Shown here piece after piece: positions 1 through 7,925 of a stretch of DNA of 64,000 nt. The notes under the pieces were generated by a model, which did not search any database, was not told the origin of the DNA, and worked only from the letters and a program-made list of their open reading frames with translations. Source of the stretch: Hamiltosporidium tvaerminnensis. Its lineage: Eukaryota > Microsporidia > Dubosqiidae. Position 1 is the stretch's first letter, and the number at the start of each line of letters is the position of its first letter. The position numbers were made by a program, and so were the translations under genes. Location: NCBI GenBank assembly GCA_022605425.2, contig CM061246.1, forward strand, positions 558,001 through 622,000, in the 5' to 3' direction.

Positions 1-1141
1 TGTTGTTCATAAGTACTTATATTTAAAGGGTGTTGTTTAAATGATAGATAGTTAACAGGGTGTTGTTTATCTATACTGTTACTAACACCCTTATAACCAT
101 ACTCCTTATTACTAACACCCTCCAACATATTCCTACTACTACCCCCTAACACCCTATTATTAACACCCCCTAACATACCAATTCTCATTACATATATAAC
201 ACCCATTACCCCCACTGCCTCACTAACACCCAACAAATACATCTTAACAGGTCTACTCTGATAATAAAACATACTAACACCTCTACACACATCACCAACA
301 ACAACATAATTCTTAAAACAACACACACTACTACACATAACATGCATATCATGAAAAGCTATAGCACTAACACCTTCAATAGGACTTACTTCATATACAA
401 ACACTTTAGTACCAATACATACTACAATCTTATATCTTAACACATCACAACATATAACAGGTCCTTTAGTATTCTCTATAGCTATAACACCTAATCTTAA
501 AGTTGTTAAAGGTTTATTTATCTGTGGTATAACACTCTTTATTTTTAATATTATTAATCTACCTTTACATATGTTATCTTCTCCTTTTATATAAGAAGTA
601 CATATTATTATATAAGGTAATACTTCTTGAGTGTTATTTAATAACATATACTTTACCATACAAATATATTCATTTAACTGTAATTTATAAGAATCTATAA
701 GGGTATTACACCTATAGAGATCAAGGGAATAAGAGTAAGTCAAGGGGAGGGTATTATTGTTGGTATTATTTTTGTTGTTGATGGGTGTGGGGAGTGTGTT
801 AGTATTTATATTAGTATTACTATTATTTATATTAGTATTACTAGTATTTATATTAGTATTATTATTACTATCTAATATACTATTTATATTACTATCCCTA
901 TTACTAATATCTATATCCACATTACTAATATCCACATTACTAATATCCACATTACTAATATCCCTATTACTAATATCTACATCACCTTTAATGTCACTCC
1001 CCCTAAATCGTGTCTCTTCTACTCTTGCTATTATAATACATTCTTCTTTCTCACAGTATGTTATACCTTTTGATTTTCTTTTTATTTTAAATTCTTCATA
1101 TAAATTATCGCTTATAAAATAATTAATTTTAGATTCAAATA
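1..1141 (-). CDS. CFT1: CFT1/CPSF1 homologue, C-terminal block (partial, runs off the left edge)
   Basis: This minus-strand frame is open from about 1141 to the window edge with no stop. It continues the CPSF160/CFT1 gene that starts at 6072. Family-like stretches occur in the family's order: one ending CIIIARVEETR (about 1015-1060), then EDNICKGRLIILKI, KGPVICCDVLRYKIVVCIG, IAFHDMHVMCSSVCCFKNY and VVVGDVCRGVSMFYYQ. These match the part of human CPSF1 with GKGRILIMDV-like, GPVTALC-like and KNFILAADV-like segments, just before the CPSF_A C-terminal propeller. Between the first two blocks lies an Asn/Asp/Ile/Ser repeat (730-990). The protein would bind pre-mRNA in the nuclear cleavage and polyadenylation factor. 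The paralogues RSE1 and DDB1 share the fold, but the blocks fit CPSF1 best. The C-terminus lies outside the window. Confidence 0.8.
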
Positions 1142-1424
1142 AAATACCTTTGGATATGTAAATGTAGAGGGTGTTAGTAAGTGGAGTGGTATTGAGATTA
1201 AAGGTTTTATTGTTGTAGGGGTTAGTGTTGTAGGTGTTAGGTTGTTAGTGTTGTTAGTAGGGGGTGTGGTATTAAGATTAAAGGTTTTATTGTTGTAGGG
1301 GTTAGTGTAGGTGTGGGTGTTGTAGGGGTGTTGGTTATGTATACTGTTGTTAACACCCTGTTGTTCTTTAGTACTGTTGTTAACACCCTGTTGTTTATTA
1401 GATATATGGTTAACACCCTGTTGG
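1142..1424 (-). repeat. Repeat-coded linker in CFT1, frame-shifted against both neighbours
   Basis: The 608-codon frame to the right stops at 1425 and the C-terminal frame opens only at about 1141. Here the readable frame is a third one, giving peptides such as NQQGVNHISNKQQGVNN and then a Thr/Asn/Pro-rich tract. Two near-identical 55-60 bp units (about 1186-1240 and 1262-1310, sharing GTGGTATTGAGATTAAAGG-like and GTTGTAGGGGTTAGTG strings) form a local duplication. No conserved domain is seen. It probably encodes an unstructured linker, or marks a point where repeat change has broken the gene. Confidence 0.6.
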
Positions 1425-1612
1425 TTATGTAGTAGTGTTGTTAACACCCTGTTGTTTATTGGATATATGGTTAAGACCCTGTTGTTTATTAGATATATGG
1501 TTAACACCCTGTTGGTTATTAGATATATGGTTAACACCCTGTTGGTTATTGGATATATGGTTAACACCCTGTTGTTTATTAGTAGTGTTATTAACAACCT
1601 CCAATCCACTAT
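1346..1612. repeat. 30-bp minisatellite with core GTTAACACCCTGTTG
   Basis: About nine units of roughly 30 bp follow the pattern GTTAACACCCTGTTGTTTAT followed by TAGATATATG, with a few substitutions. Read on the minus strand it gives repeated QQGVNHISN peptides in CFT1. It continues to 1700 as a related 30-bp unit (ACTAACACCCTCTAATCCAC-type) giving LEGVSDIDSG repeats. Sharp unit-to-unit identity means recent expansion. Confidence 0.9.
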
Positions 1613-3063
1613 CTATATTACTAACACCCTCTAATCCACTATCTATATCACTAACACCCTCTAATCCACTATCTATATCACTAACACCCTCTAATACATC
1701 CATATCACCCTCTTCCTTACTCCCTATACATACAATACTATCTACTTGTACACTCTTATGTATAAATACTCCTAAATTATTTATCTTAACTATTAACATA
1801 TCATTACCTTTAATAAATATAATATCTTTACATATAGAAAATACAGTGTTAGTGTTATTTATAGTAAATAATATAAAACTATATAATTTAAGAAGGGTGT
1901 TATTTCTATATTCATATATACTTAATAACCCATTATAATGTTTTAAAAGTATTACTGTACGAGACATGTTAGTAACAGAAGATATTTCAAGAATGGTTAA
2001 AGGGGTTGTTATGTTGTTATTAAGATGGGTATTATTAGATAGATTGTTAACAGGGTGTAAGGTATTAGATATATTGTTAACACCCTTTATTTCAGTATCA
2101 TTATAATTAACACCCTGTTGTTCATTGGTACTTATGTTAACACCCTTTATATTATTATCCTTATAATTAACACCCTGTTGTTCATTGGTACTTATGTTAA
2201 CACCCTCTAACATATCCTTATTACTAACACCCTCTACACCATCATCTCCTAATGTGTTGTGTATAACAATACTAATATCACTTATATTACCTTTATATAA
2301 TAAAAGGTACCCTTTTAAATTATATATTAATAAATAACACCCTTTTATTATTACTAATAAATTATTAGTTATTGAAAAACAATTAACACCCTTAAAAGTA
2401 TTAATAATAGTAAAGGTGTTATAATTACTAGTAGTGTTATTAAAGGGGTGATAATTATAAGTAGTGTTATTAAAGGGGTGTAAGGTATTATAATTGTTAC
2501 TAACACCTTCATTAATATCTCTATCACTAACACTTTCTAATACAACACTAGTATCATTAACACCCTCTAATCCCTCCTTATCATTAACACCCTCTAACCT
2601 ATTCTTATCATTAACACCCTCTAACATAGTAGTATTACTAACACCCTCTAACCTACTACTATCCCTAACACCCTCTAACCTAATACTATCACCCCCACTA
2701 CTCATATTATGCTTTATTCTTAGTAAATATAACACATTATCACTAAGTATATAAATAACACCTTTAAATATATTACCTTCTTTAACACTAACCCTTATAT
2801 CTTCAATTCTTTTCATATCCTTATTAATAACACATATACCTTCTACACTTATTTGTATATAATAACACCCTTCTCTTTTAAATACAAGTGTTTCTTCTTC
2901 ATCTCTTATTTCACTTTCTACTTCTATAAGTGTGTTATTCCATTCAACTAATACACTTTCTCTTTCATTACTTAAAAGGTAATAATAAGGTATGTTATTA
3001 TAAGAGGGAGAGATAGTGTTGTTAGTGTTAAAGGGGTGTTGTTGTATTTCTATGGTTATCACC
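1425..3063 (-). CDS. CFT1: CFT1/CPSF1 homologue, central block
   Basis: An open minus-strand frame carries two conserved parts of CFT1. The first, about 3010-2705, reads YYYLLSNERESVLVEW, then TLVFKREGCYYIQISVEGIC and VIYILSDNVLYLLRI. This is the pattern of the CPSF1 segment in which strands of the second WD-like propeller compare with ILSREDSTMILQTGQE. The second, about 2005-1720, reads MSRTVILLKHYNGLLSIYEY and matches the WCLLVRENGTMEIYQL-like segment. Between them lie LEGVND, HPFNNT and QQGVN repeats absent from other CFT1 proteins. The same frame stays open to 3251, but upstream of about 3063 the repeat peptides make sense in another frame, so a shift near 3060 is likely. Function would be the RNA-binding scaffold of the 3'-end processing complex. 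Confidence 0.75.
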
Positions 3064-3432
3064 CTGTTGTTTATTAGTACTGGTATTAAAGGGGTGTTGT
3101 GTGGTATTGTTAGTGTTAGAGGGGTGTTGTTTACTATTGTTAGTGTTAAAGGGGTGTTGTTCATTAGGGGTATAAATATTACTGTTGTTAACACCCTGTT
3201 GTACATCATTGTAGTTAACACCCTTATAATCATTATTCTTATTACTAACACCCTCTAATTCATCTATCCTATTACTAACACCCTCTAATTCATTATTCCT
3301 ATTACTAACACCCTCTAATTCACTATTCCTATTACTAACACCCTTATAATCATCAATCCTATTACTAACACCCTTATAATCATCTATCCTTTTATTATCA
3401 CCCTTATAATCATCTATTCTTATTACTAACAC
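3028..3432 (-). CDS. CFT1: CFT1 repeat-coded segment (GVSN/HPFN repeats)
   Basis: Minus-strand frame made almost only of repeats: RIDDYKGVSN, SELEGVSNRNNELEGVSN and then QHPFNTNN. DNA units are about 30 bp, with the core TTACTAACACCCTCTAATTC or TTACTAACACCCTTATAATC (3240-3430). The upstream conserved frame ends in EGVSNKNR and stops at 3410. One extra base in the AATAAGAATAGATG stretch accounts for the switch into this frame, and a further shift near 3060 leads to the next conserved block. No known domain. Either a low-complexity insertion in CFT1, or evidence of frame damage or assembly error in repeats. Confidence 0.55.
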   Translation of the reverse strand: MLVIRIDDYKGDNKRIDDYKGVSNRIDDYKGVSNRNSELEGVSNRNNELEGVSNRIDELEGVSNKNNDYKGVNYNDVQQGVNNSNIYTPNEQHPFNTNNSKQHPSNTNNTTQHPFNTSTNKQQGDNHRNTTTPL

Positions 3433-3735
3433 CCTCTACACTACCTTTATCATTAACACCCTTATAATCATATACATTGTTATTAACACCCCCTACTACC
3501 CTATCACATACAAATACCTTATTAAATCCTTTTACTTTAACACTTCTATTTACTACAAATTCTAATCTATTAAATACCTTTATAACCTTTTTATTTTCAC
3601 TTGAAAATATCATTTCCATATTTAAAATACCACCTGTCATAACACTACTTGTTATACAACCAAATGTTTCATATACTTTAACAAGAGAAATACTTATTAA
3701 TATATTTGTATTGTTGTTTATGCATTTATTTAGGG
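3410..3735 (-). CDS. CFT1: CFT1/CPSF1 homologue, short block between repeat tracts
   Basis: The frame reads NKCINNNTNILISISLVKV, then YETFGCITSSVMTGGILNM and SSENKKVIKVFNRLEFVVNR. This is where CPSF1 has its INVGPCANAAVGEP-like and GHGKNGALSVLQ-like segment, that is, the entry into the second propeller. The match is weaker than for the other blocks, but order and spacing fit. It is joined to the N-terminal block through a 110-bp duplication and to the next block through the 30-bp minisatellite; in both junctions the frame changes. The first ATG (3640) is internal to the conserved region, so it is not a gene start. Confidence 0.65.
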
Positions 3736-3870
3736 TTAGGTCAGGGTTAGGGTTATTGGGAGTATTACTATTAATATTGTTGTTTTATTACTGTTAGTAT
3801 TACCAGTATTAGGGGTATTGTTGTTTATGCATTTATTTAGGGTTAGGGTAGGGTTAGGGTTATTAGTATC
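3712..3870. repeat. Direct duplication (~108 bp apart) carrying telomere-like TTAGGG runs
   Basis: The string TTGTTGTTTATGCATTTATT followed by a TTAGGGTTAGG-rich run occurs at about 3712 and again at about 3820. Each copy holds three to four TTAGGG-like hexamers. It lies inside CFT1, where the minus strand codes for PTLTLNKCINNN. The two copies lie in different frames, so this duplication is one of the points where the gene's frame changes. Confidence 0.85.
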
Positions 3871-6072
3871 TATATTATTACTATCTATGAGAGCAGTATT
3901 ATTATCAGTAATAGTATTAGTATCACATCTATCACTATTACTACCACTGTTATTACTATTGTTAAACTCACCACCACCATTACCACCCTTCATCTCATAG
4001 TACTTAAGTATATCACTTACATTATTAATATTAACACCTCTTCTTCTATTAATACCATATAAATACATATTAGACCTGTTAGATCCTATAATAATATAAT
4101 TATTATTATTACTAATACAAGTAGGAAAATAACACCCTTTTATTTTATTAGTAATTATATCTTTTATAGTGTTATATTCTTTATTTATAGTAAATATAAG
4201 GGTAATACCAGGTATAAATATTAAAAGGGTGTTATTTATAAAAGTAGAGACAGAGTTATAAATAACCGTATCAGTAAGTGGGGTGTTATTAGTATTGTTG
4301 TTAGTAGTCTTATTATAAGGGTTATTAGTAGTATTAGTGTAAGGGATGTTATCATAAGTACTATCCTCACTATTATCTAACACCCCTTTATCATAAGTAA
4401 TGTTATTATTGCCTAACACCCCTTTATCATAAGTACTATCCTCACTATTATATAACACCCCTTTATCATAAGTACCATCATTACTACTATCTAACACCCC
4501 TTTAACAAACCCTCCATCCATCTCTCTATATAACACCCCTTTATCATAAGTACCATCATTACTACTATCTAACACCCCTTTACCTAACCCTCCATCCATC
4601 TCTCTATCTAACACCCCTTTACCTAACCCTCTATCCTCACTATTATCTAACACCCCTTTATCATAAGTACCATCATTACTACTATCTAAAACCCCTTTAC
4701 CTAACCCTCCATCCATCTCTCTATCTAACACCCCTTTATCTAACCCTCTACTATACTGATTAATATTTACTGTTCTAACACCCCCTTTACATATAAATAC
4801 TACACTATTATTTCCTATACAAGATAACACCTCATTACTATACAATAATTTAAAAGTATAAAGTGGTAAAGTATGAGTAGATAATATAATAAAGGTATTA
4901 TAATTATAAGAAGTAATTAATATTTTATTATTGTATAGAAATGCCAGTGTAGGATGTAAAGAATAAGAAATAAATGTTATATCTGTTATATTATAAAGAG
5001 TAGGTGATATTTGTAAGTACTTAAAGGTAAGAGAGGAGTGTAGTAGTGTATTGCTAGTGTTAGGGGTGTAAGGGGTGTTAGTATAGGGGTTATTATTGTT
5101 GTTATCAGTATTGTTGCTATCAGTAGTATTATTATTGTTAATATTGTTATTAATATAGGGGTTATTATTAAGATTATTAGTATAAGGGTTATTACTACTA
5201 TTACTAGTATAACCCTTACAACTATAACCCTTACAACTATAACCCTTACAACTCCCCTTACTACATCCTTGCTCTTTTTGGTTGTAGAGTGGGAATAAAG
5301 AGAAATGTGTTGGTGAAATATGAATAATACCAATATCTTTAGAAAGTCTAAAGAAAGAAGGGTGTTGTACATTTATATCATATTCTTCTTTTTCAAAATA
5401 TCTTAATGAAGTAGTGATATAGCAATTTGACAGGTGGTCGTAAGTAAGGGTTGATATTTTTGCATTTTTAAAAAGTATTATTATGTTGTGATGTACTTCA
5501 TCAGTGTTAGGTGTATTTGTATTGGTTGTATTAGTTGTGTTGTTGGTTGTGTTGGTTGTATTAGTTGTATTAGTTGTGTTGTTAGTTGTACTAGTTGTGT
5601 TGTTAGTATTATCAGTTATATCGGTTATATCAGTTATATCCGTTATATTATTTGCATTATTACTTATATTATTTGTATTATTACTTATATTATTTGTATT
5701 ATTTGTATCAGTTGTATCATTTACATCCTTATTATCACCTATATCATTTACATCCTTATTATCACCTATATCATTTACATCCCCATTATTAGTTATATCC
5801 TTACCTATATTATTAGCTATATCCTTACTTATATCACATTTATTATTTATTGGTTTGGTGCAGTGAATACAGGGATATTTTTCTATTTGAAGTATTTTTT
5901 CGTAAAAAGTGTCTTTTTTTAAGAGAAAGAGTGTATGGTTAGTTTTAAAGGAGTATAGGTGTGTTGTGTTATTGGTAACTGTAAGTAGAAGGTCTGTGTG
6001 TGGTTGTAGTTTTCCTAAAAGTATGTGGTCACATGTTTTTGTTATGGGTTTTTTTGATATGAAGTAGTTCAT
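3736..6072 (-). CDS. CFT1: CFT1/CPSF1 homologue, N-terminal block (mRNA cleavage and polyadenylation factor large subunit)
   Basis: 778 codons from an ATG at 6072. Residues 1-70 look like the first propeller blade (LLLTVTNNTTHLYSFKTN). About 195-275 (IIILFKNAKISTLTYDH, TTSLRYFEKEEYD, IGIIHISPTHFSLFPLYN) closely parallel the CPSF1 LLLSFKDAKLSVVEYD-like and LHYFEEPELRDG-like segment. About 345-440 correspond to the blade with FLHGYYEPTLLIL in CPSF1. About 620-705 end in IIIGSNRSNMYLYGI, like the family's YLFLGSRLGNSLLL. Large insertions separate them: Asn/Thr/Asp repeats (95-195), an Asn/Tyr/Thr tract (290-345) and KGVLD repeats (455-600). In other eukaryotes the protein binds the polyadenylation signal region. 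The frame ends inside a duplication, and the conserved reading resumes in another frame. Confidence 0.82.
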   Translation of the reverse strand: MNYFISKKPITKTCDHILLGKLQPHTDLLLTVTNNTTHLYSFKTNHTLFLLKKDTFYEKILQIEKYPCIHCTKPINNKCDISKDIANNIGKDITNNGDVNDIGDNKDVNDIGDNKDVNDTTDTNNTNNISNNTNNISNNANNITDITDITDITDNTNNTTSTTNNTTNTTNTTNTTNNTTNTTNTNTPNTDEVHHNIIILFKNAKISTLTYDHLSNCYITTSLRYFEKEEYDINVQHPSFFRLSKDIGIIHISPTHFSLFPLYNQKEQGCSKGSCKGYSCKGYSCKGYTSNSSNNPYTNNLNNNPYINNNINNNNTTDSNNTDNNNNNPYTNTPYTPNTSNTLLHSSLTFKYLQISPTLYNITDITFISYSLHPTLAFLYNNKILITSYNYNTFIILSTHTLPLYTFKLLYSNEVLSCIGNNSVVFICKGGVRTVNINQYSRGLDKGVLDREMDGGLGKGVLDSSNDGTYDKGVLDNSEDRGLGKGVLDREMDGGLGKGVLDSSNDGTYDKGVLYREMDGGFVKGVLDSSNDGTYDKGVLYNSEDSTYDKGVLGNNNITYDKGVLDNSEDSTYDNIPYTNTTNNPYNKTTNNNTNNTPLTDTVIYNSVSTFINNTLLIFIPGITLIFTINKEYNTIKDIITNKIKGCYFPTCISNNNNYIIIGSNRSNMYLYGINRRRGVNINNVSDILKYYEMKGGNGGGEFNNSNNSGSNSDRCDTNTITDNNTALIDSNNIDTNNPNPTLTLNKCINNNTPNTGNTNSNKTTILIVILPITLTLT
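4330..4745. repeat. 69-bp-type coding minisatellite (KGVLD repeats) in CFT1
   Basis: Imperfect tandem units combine CTAACACCCCTTTATCATAA, GTACCATCATTACTACTAT and CCTCCATCCATCTCTCTAT. On the minus strand they encode DKGVLDSSNDGTY and GKGVLDREMDGGL peptides, about ten in all. All unit changes keep the frame here, unlike in the other repeat tracts of the gene. Confidence 0.9.
5055..5262. repeat. Asn/Tyr/Thr-coding simple repeat in CFT1
   Basis: TTATTATTGTTGTTATC-type trinucleotide runs, then three units of CTTACAACTATAACC, encode NNNPYTN and SCKGYSCKGY peptides on the minus strand. It is low-complexity sequence inserted between two conserved CFT1 segments. Confidence 0.75.
5485..5870. repeat. 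Thr/Asn/Ile/Asp-coding simple repeat in CFT1
   Basis: Runs of TTGGTTGTATTAGTTGTG and TATCAGTTATATCCGTTAT change step by step into two units of ATTTACATCCTTATTATCAC. On the minus strand they encode NTTNTTN, DITDITD and DIGDNKDVN repeats. No stop codons occur, so the frame is under some constraint or the expansion is young. Confidence 0.85.
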
Positions 6073-6109
6073 TTTAGGAGAGAAAGGGTTCTTTTTTTAA
6101 ATAAGAATT

Positions 6110-6345
6110 AAGCGTATAAGGGAGGGGAGAGAAAAGGGAATTTATGATTTATGGAAATTATGGGTATAAGGGAGAGGAGAGGGGAGAGAAAAGGGAATTT
6201 ATGATTTATGGAAATTAAGGGTATAAGGGAGAGGAGAGAATTTTATGATTTATGGAAATTAAGGATAGAAGGGAGAATTTATAGTTAGAATAGAAAATAG
6301 AAATTAATGGTAGAAGGGAGAGAGAAGAGAATTTATGATTTAGTA
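6110..6345. repeat. ~55-bp tandem repeat, purine-rich, upstream of CFT1
   Basis: About four units contain GGGAGAGGAGAGAAAAGGGA followed by ATTTATGATTTATGGAAATT and AAGGGTATAA, decaying rightwards. It lies 40-270 bp upstream of the CFT1 start codon, so it may sit in the promoter. The plus strand is strongly G/A rich. No coding potential seen. Confidence 0.85.
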
Positions 6346-6483
6346 ATAGAAAATAATAATTCTTATTGTTTTATTTATTTTATTGTTATTTAGGGATTTA
6401 TAACATGGAAAAGTAGATGATTCTTATTGTTTTATTTATTTTTTTATTGTTCTGAGTTTATTTATCTTAGAATGATAAATGTC

Positions 6484-6650
6484 TTTTAAAAGGTCTAGGT
6501 TTTACAATAATATTCAAAAGAACTATGTCTTAAATGGTGTGTGGAAGGTGATTGATATTTTTTGTTGTAAGTCTAGGTTTTACAATAATATTCAAAAGAA
6601 CTATGTCTTAAATGGTGTGTAGAAAATGATTGATATTTTTTGTTGTAAGT
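6484..6650. repeat. ~78-bp tandem duplication
   Basis: Two copies, starting at about 6491 and 6571, share GTCTAGGTTTTACAATAATA, TTCAAAAGAACTATGTCTTA and TGATATTTTTTGTTGTAAGT, with only a few substitutions. Non-coding; a recent duplication. Confidence 0.9.
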
Positions 6651-6654
6651 AGTG

Positions 6655-6795
6655 TGATAGCCGGTTGGAACTTACTTTGGTGTCTCATAAGACTAATTGT
6701 ATTCTTACTTACTATCACTTTCTGAATCCAATAAACTTCTAGCTAATTTATATTATGGCGACTTACATGGAGTATACTTAAGTGTTTATATGCAA
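6655..6795 (+). repeat. Inverted, diverged copy of the dispersed 7148-type repeat
   Basis: The stretch TTTCTGAATCCAATAAACTT and the following bases match, on the opposite strand, the part of the repeat at about 7500-7600 (TTAGCTAGCAGTTTATTGGG). The peptide read here on the plus strand, SLSESNKLLANLYYGDLHGV, parallels SRLSEPNKLLAKIYFRDLHG on the minus strand of the copy at 7493-7735. Together with that copy it makes a fold-back arrangement of about 1.0 kb. Confidence 0.7.
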
Positions 6796-7147
6796 TAGAA
6801 AAGGTTTGGATTCTATTTGGAGATAGTGAATTTTATAGGGTTTTTCTGTATTTCCATTGTTAAGTTTTCTAACTCGAGTAAACAAAGTTGGGTTTCGATG
6901 CTTTCTTATAGAAATTACTTACAATTTTATTTTTAGATTTAAATATGGTTAAATAACTTATTTTAAATCTAAAAATAAAATTTGCTTTCTATTGAATACT
7001 TTACAGTTAATTATTTTTTTTATTTCAGTTTCTTTTCGTAAAGCGGATATTTCAGAACAGAATTTTAAGAAATAATTAACTGTAAATTAAAAGAGATGTA
7101 TAAAATAAAATTTAAAATTCAATTTATTATTAATAGTGGGAAAAGTA

Positions 7148-7745
7148 GATAACCACATAAAAAACTTTTTGCTTGGCAATGGGTGTGTGAAACTGGTGTG
7201 AGATCATTGTTTGGATTTTTGGTGGGAATAAAACCACATTACATCTTCAGTTGTTCCATGGGAGTTGTTATGAAGAGGAGAAGGTTTTAGGAATAACGAA
7301 ACTTTTCTTAAAAATTTATTTGTAGTTTTTTATGTAATTAGATCATAGACCGCAGCTGAAATTGTAGGTTTTGCCATGTAAAAGCATGGAAACCTAGCCT
7401 TGCTCACTCGGGTTAGATGACTTAGCGCCCGGGAGATATAAAAATAAACTTATTTAAAGCCAGGAAAGGTAAGTAGCGGGTTATACCTGTTGTTATGACA
7501 TTGCACCATATAGATAGGCCCCATGTAAATCTCTGAAATATATCTTAGCTAGCAGTTTATTGGGTTCTGAAAGTCTAGAGTAAGTGGTAATGCTACAGTC
7601 TTGGGGGAGACAAAAGAATCTCGGCCTTCGATAACACTCCATGCAACTAACATTAACGAACATCGGGCAACTGCTTAGCCTATTATTAGGTTCTAAACAC
7701 CTGGTAGATGAAAAGCTTTGAGACATAGGTATCACAGGGGTTTCT
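7148..7745 (-). repeat. Dispersed repeat family, copy A (unknown element, coding relic on minus strand)
   Basis: From ATAACCACATAAAAAACTTT onward this matches 47820-48345 closely in the same orientation. A minus-strand frame (7493-7735) contains SRLSEPNKLLAKIYFRDLHG. Copy B has the near-identical STLSEPNKLLAKIYFRDLHG, and the inverted copy at 6655 a third version. Protein-level conservation with mostly tolerated changes suggests the family derives from a coding element. I do not recognise the protein. The locally higher GC content contrasts with the AT-rich flanks. A hairpin (7366-7395) lies inside. Confidence 0.75.
7366..7395 (+). other. Stem-loop inside dispersed repeat
   Basis: AGGTTT, then CCATG, a TAAAAG loop, CATGG and AAACCT can fold into an 11-bp stem with one small interior bulge. 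The same hairpin is kept in copy B at 48037-48067 (AGGT, CCATG, CATGG, ACCT). Confidence 0.6.
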
Positions 7746-7925
7746 GATGGAGTTTGGGGTAGCAGTTATTTATGTTAAACCTAGAACTGCGTTAATGTCA
7801 TGAAAACAAATATAACACTTGCCACTATTTTAAAAAGATGGGATACTTTTAAATAAATTATTTTTTTACCAAAGGATACAGTCTTATATATTCTTAGTTA
7901 TTAAAAATTAAAATTTAAAATAATT

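Noticed and set aside
757-1122. Plus-strand ORF of 121 codons rich in Leu/Ile/Ser
   Set aside because: It is the complement of the CFT1 coding repeat on the minus strand; composition reflects the repeat, no domain.
1346-1612. CRISPR-like array
   Set aside because: Units are contiguous with no unique spacers, lie in a coding frame, and the DNA is eukaryotic.
3729-3865. Chromosome end (telomere)
   Set aside because: TTAGGG-like runs are only a few units, lie inside a gene, and coding sequence continues on both sides.
5488-5922. Plus-strand ORFs with Cys/Ile/Val repeats
   Set aside because: Shadow of the minus-strand Thr/Asn/Asp repeat of CFT1.
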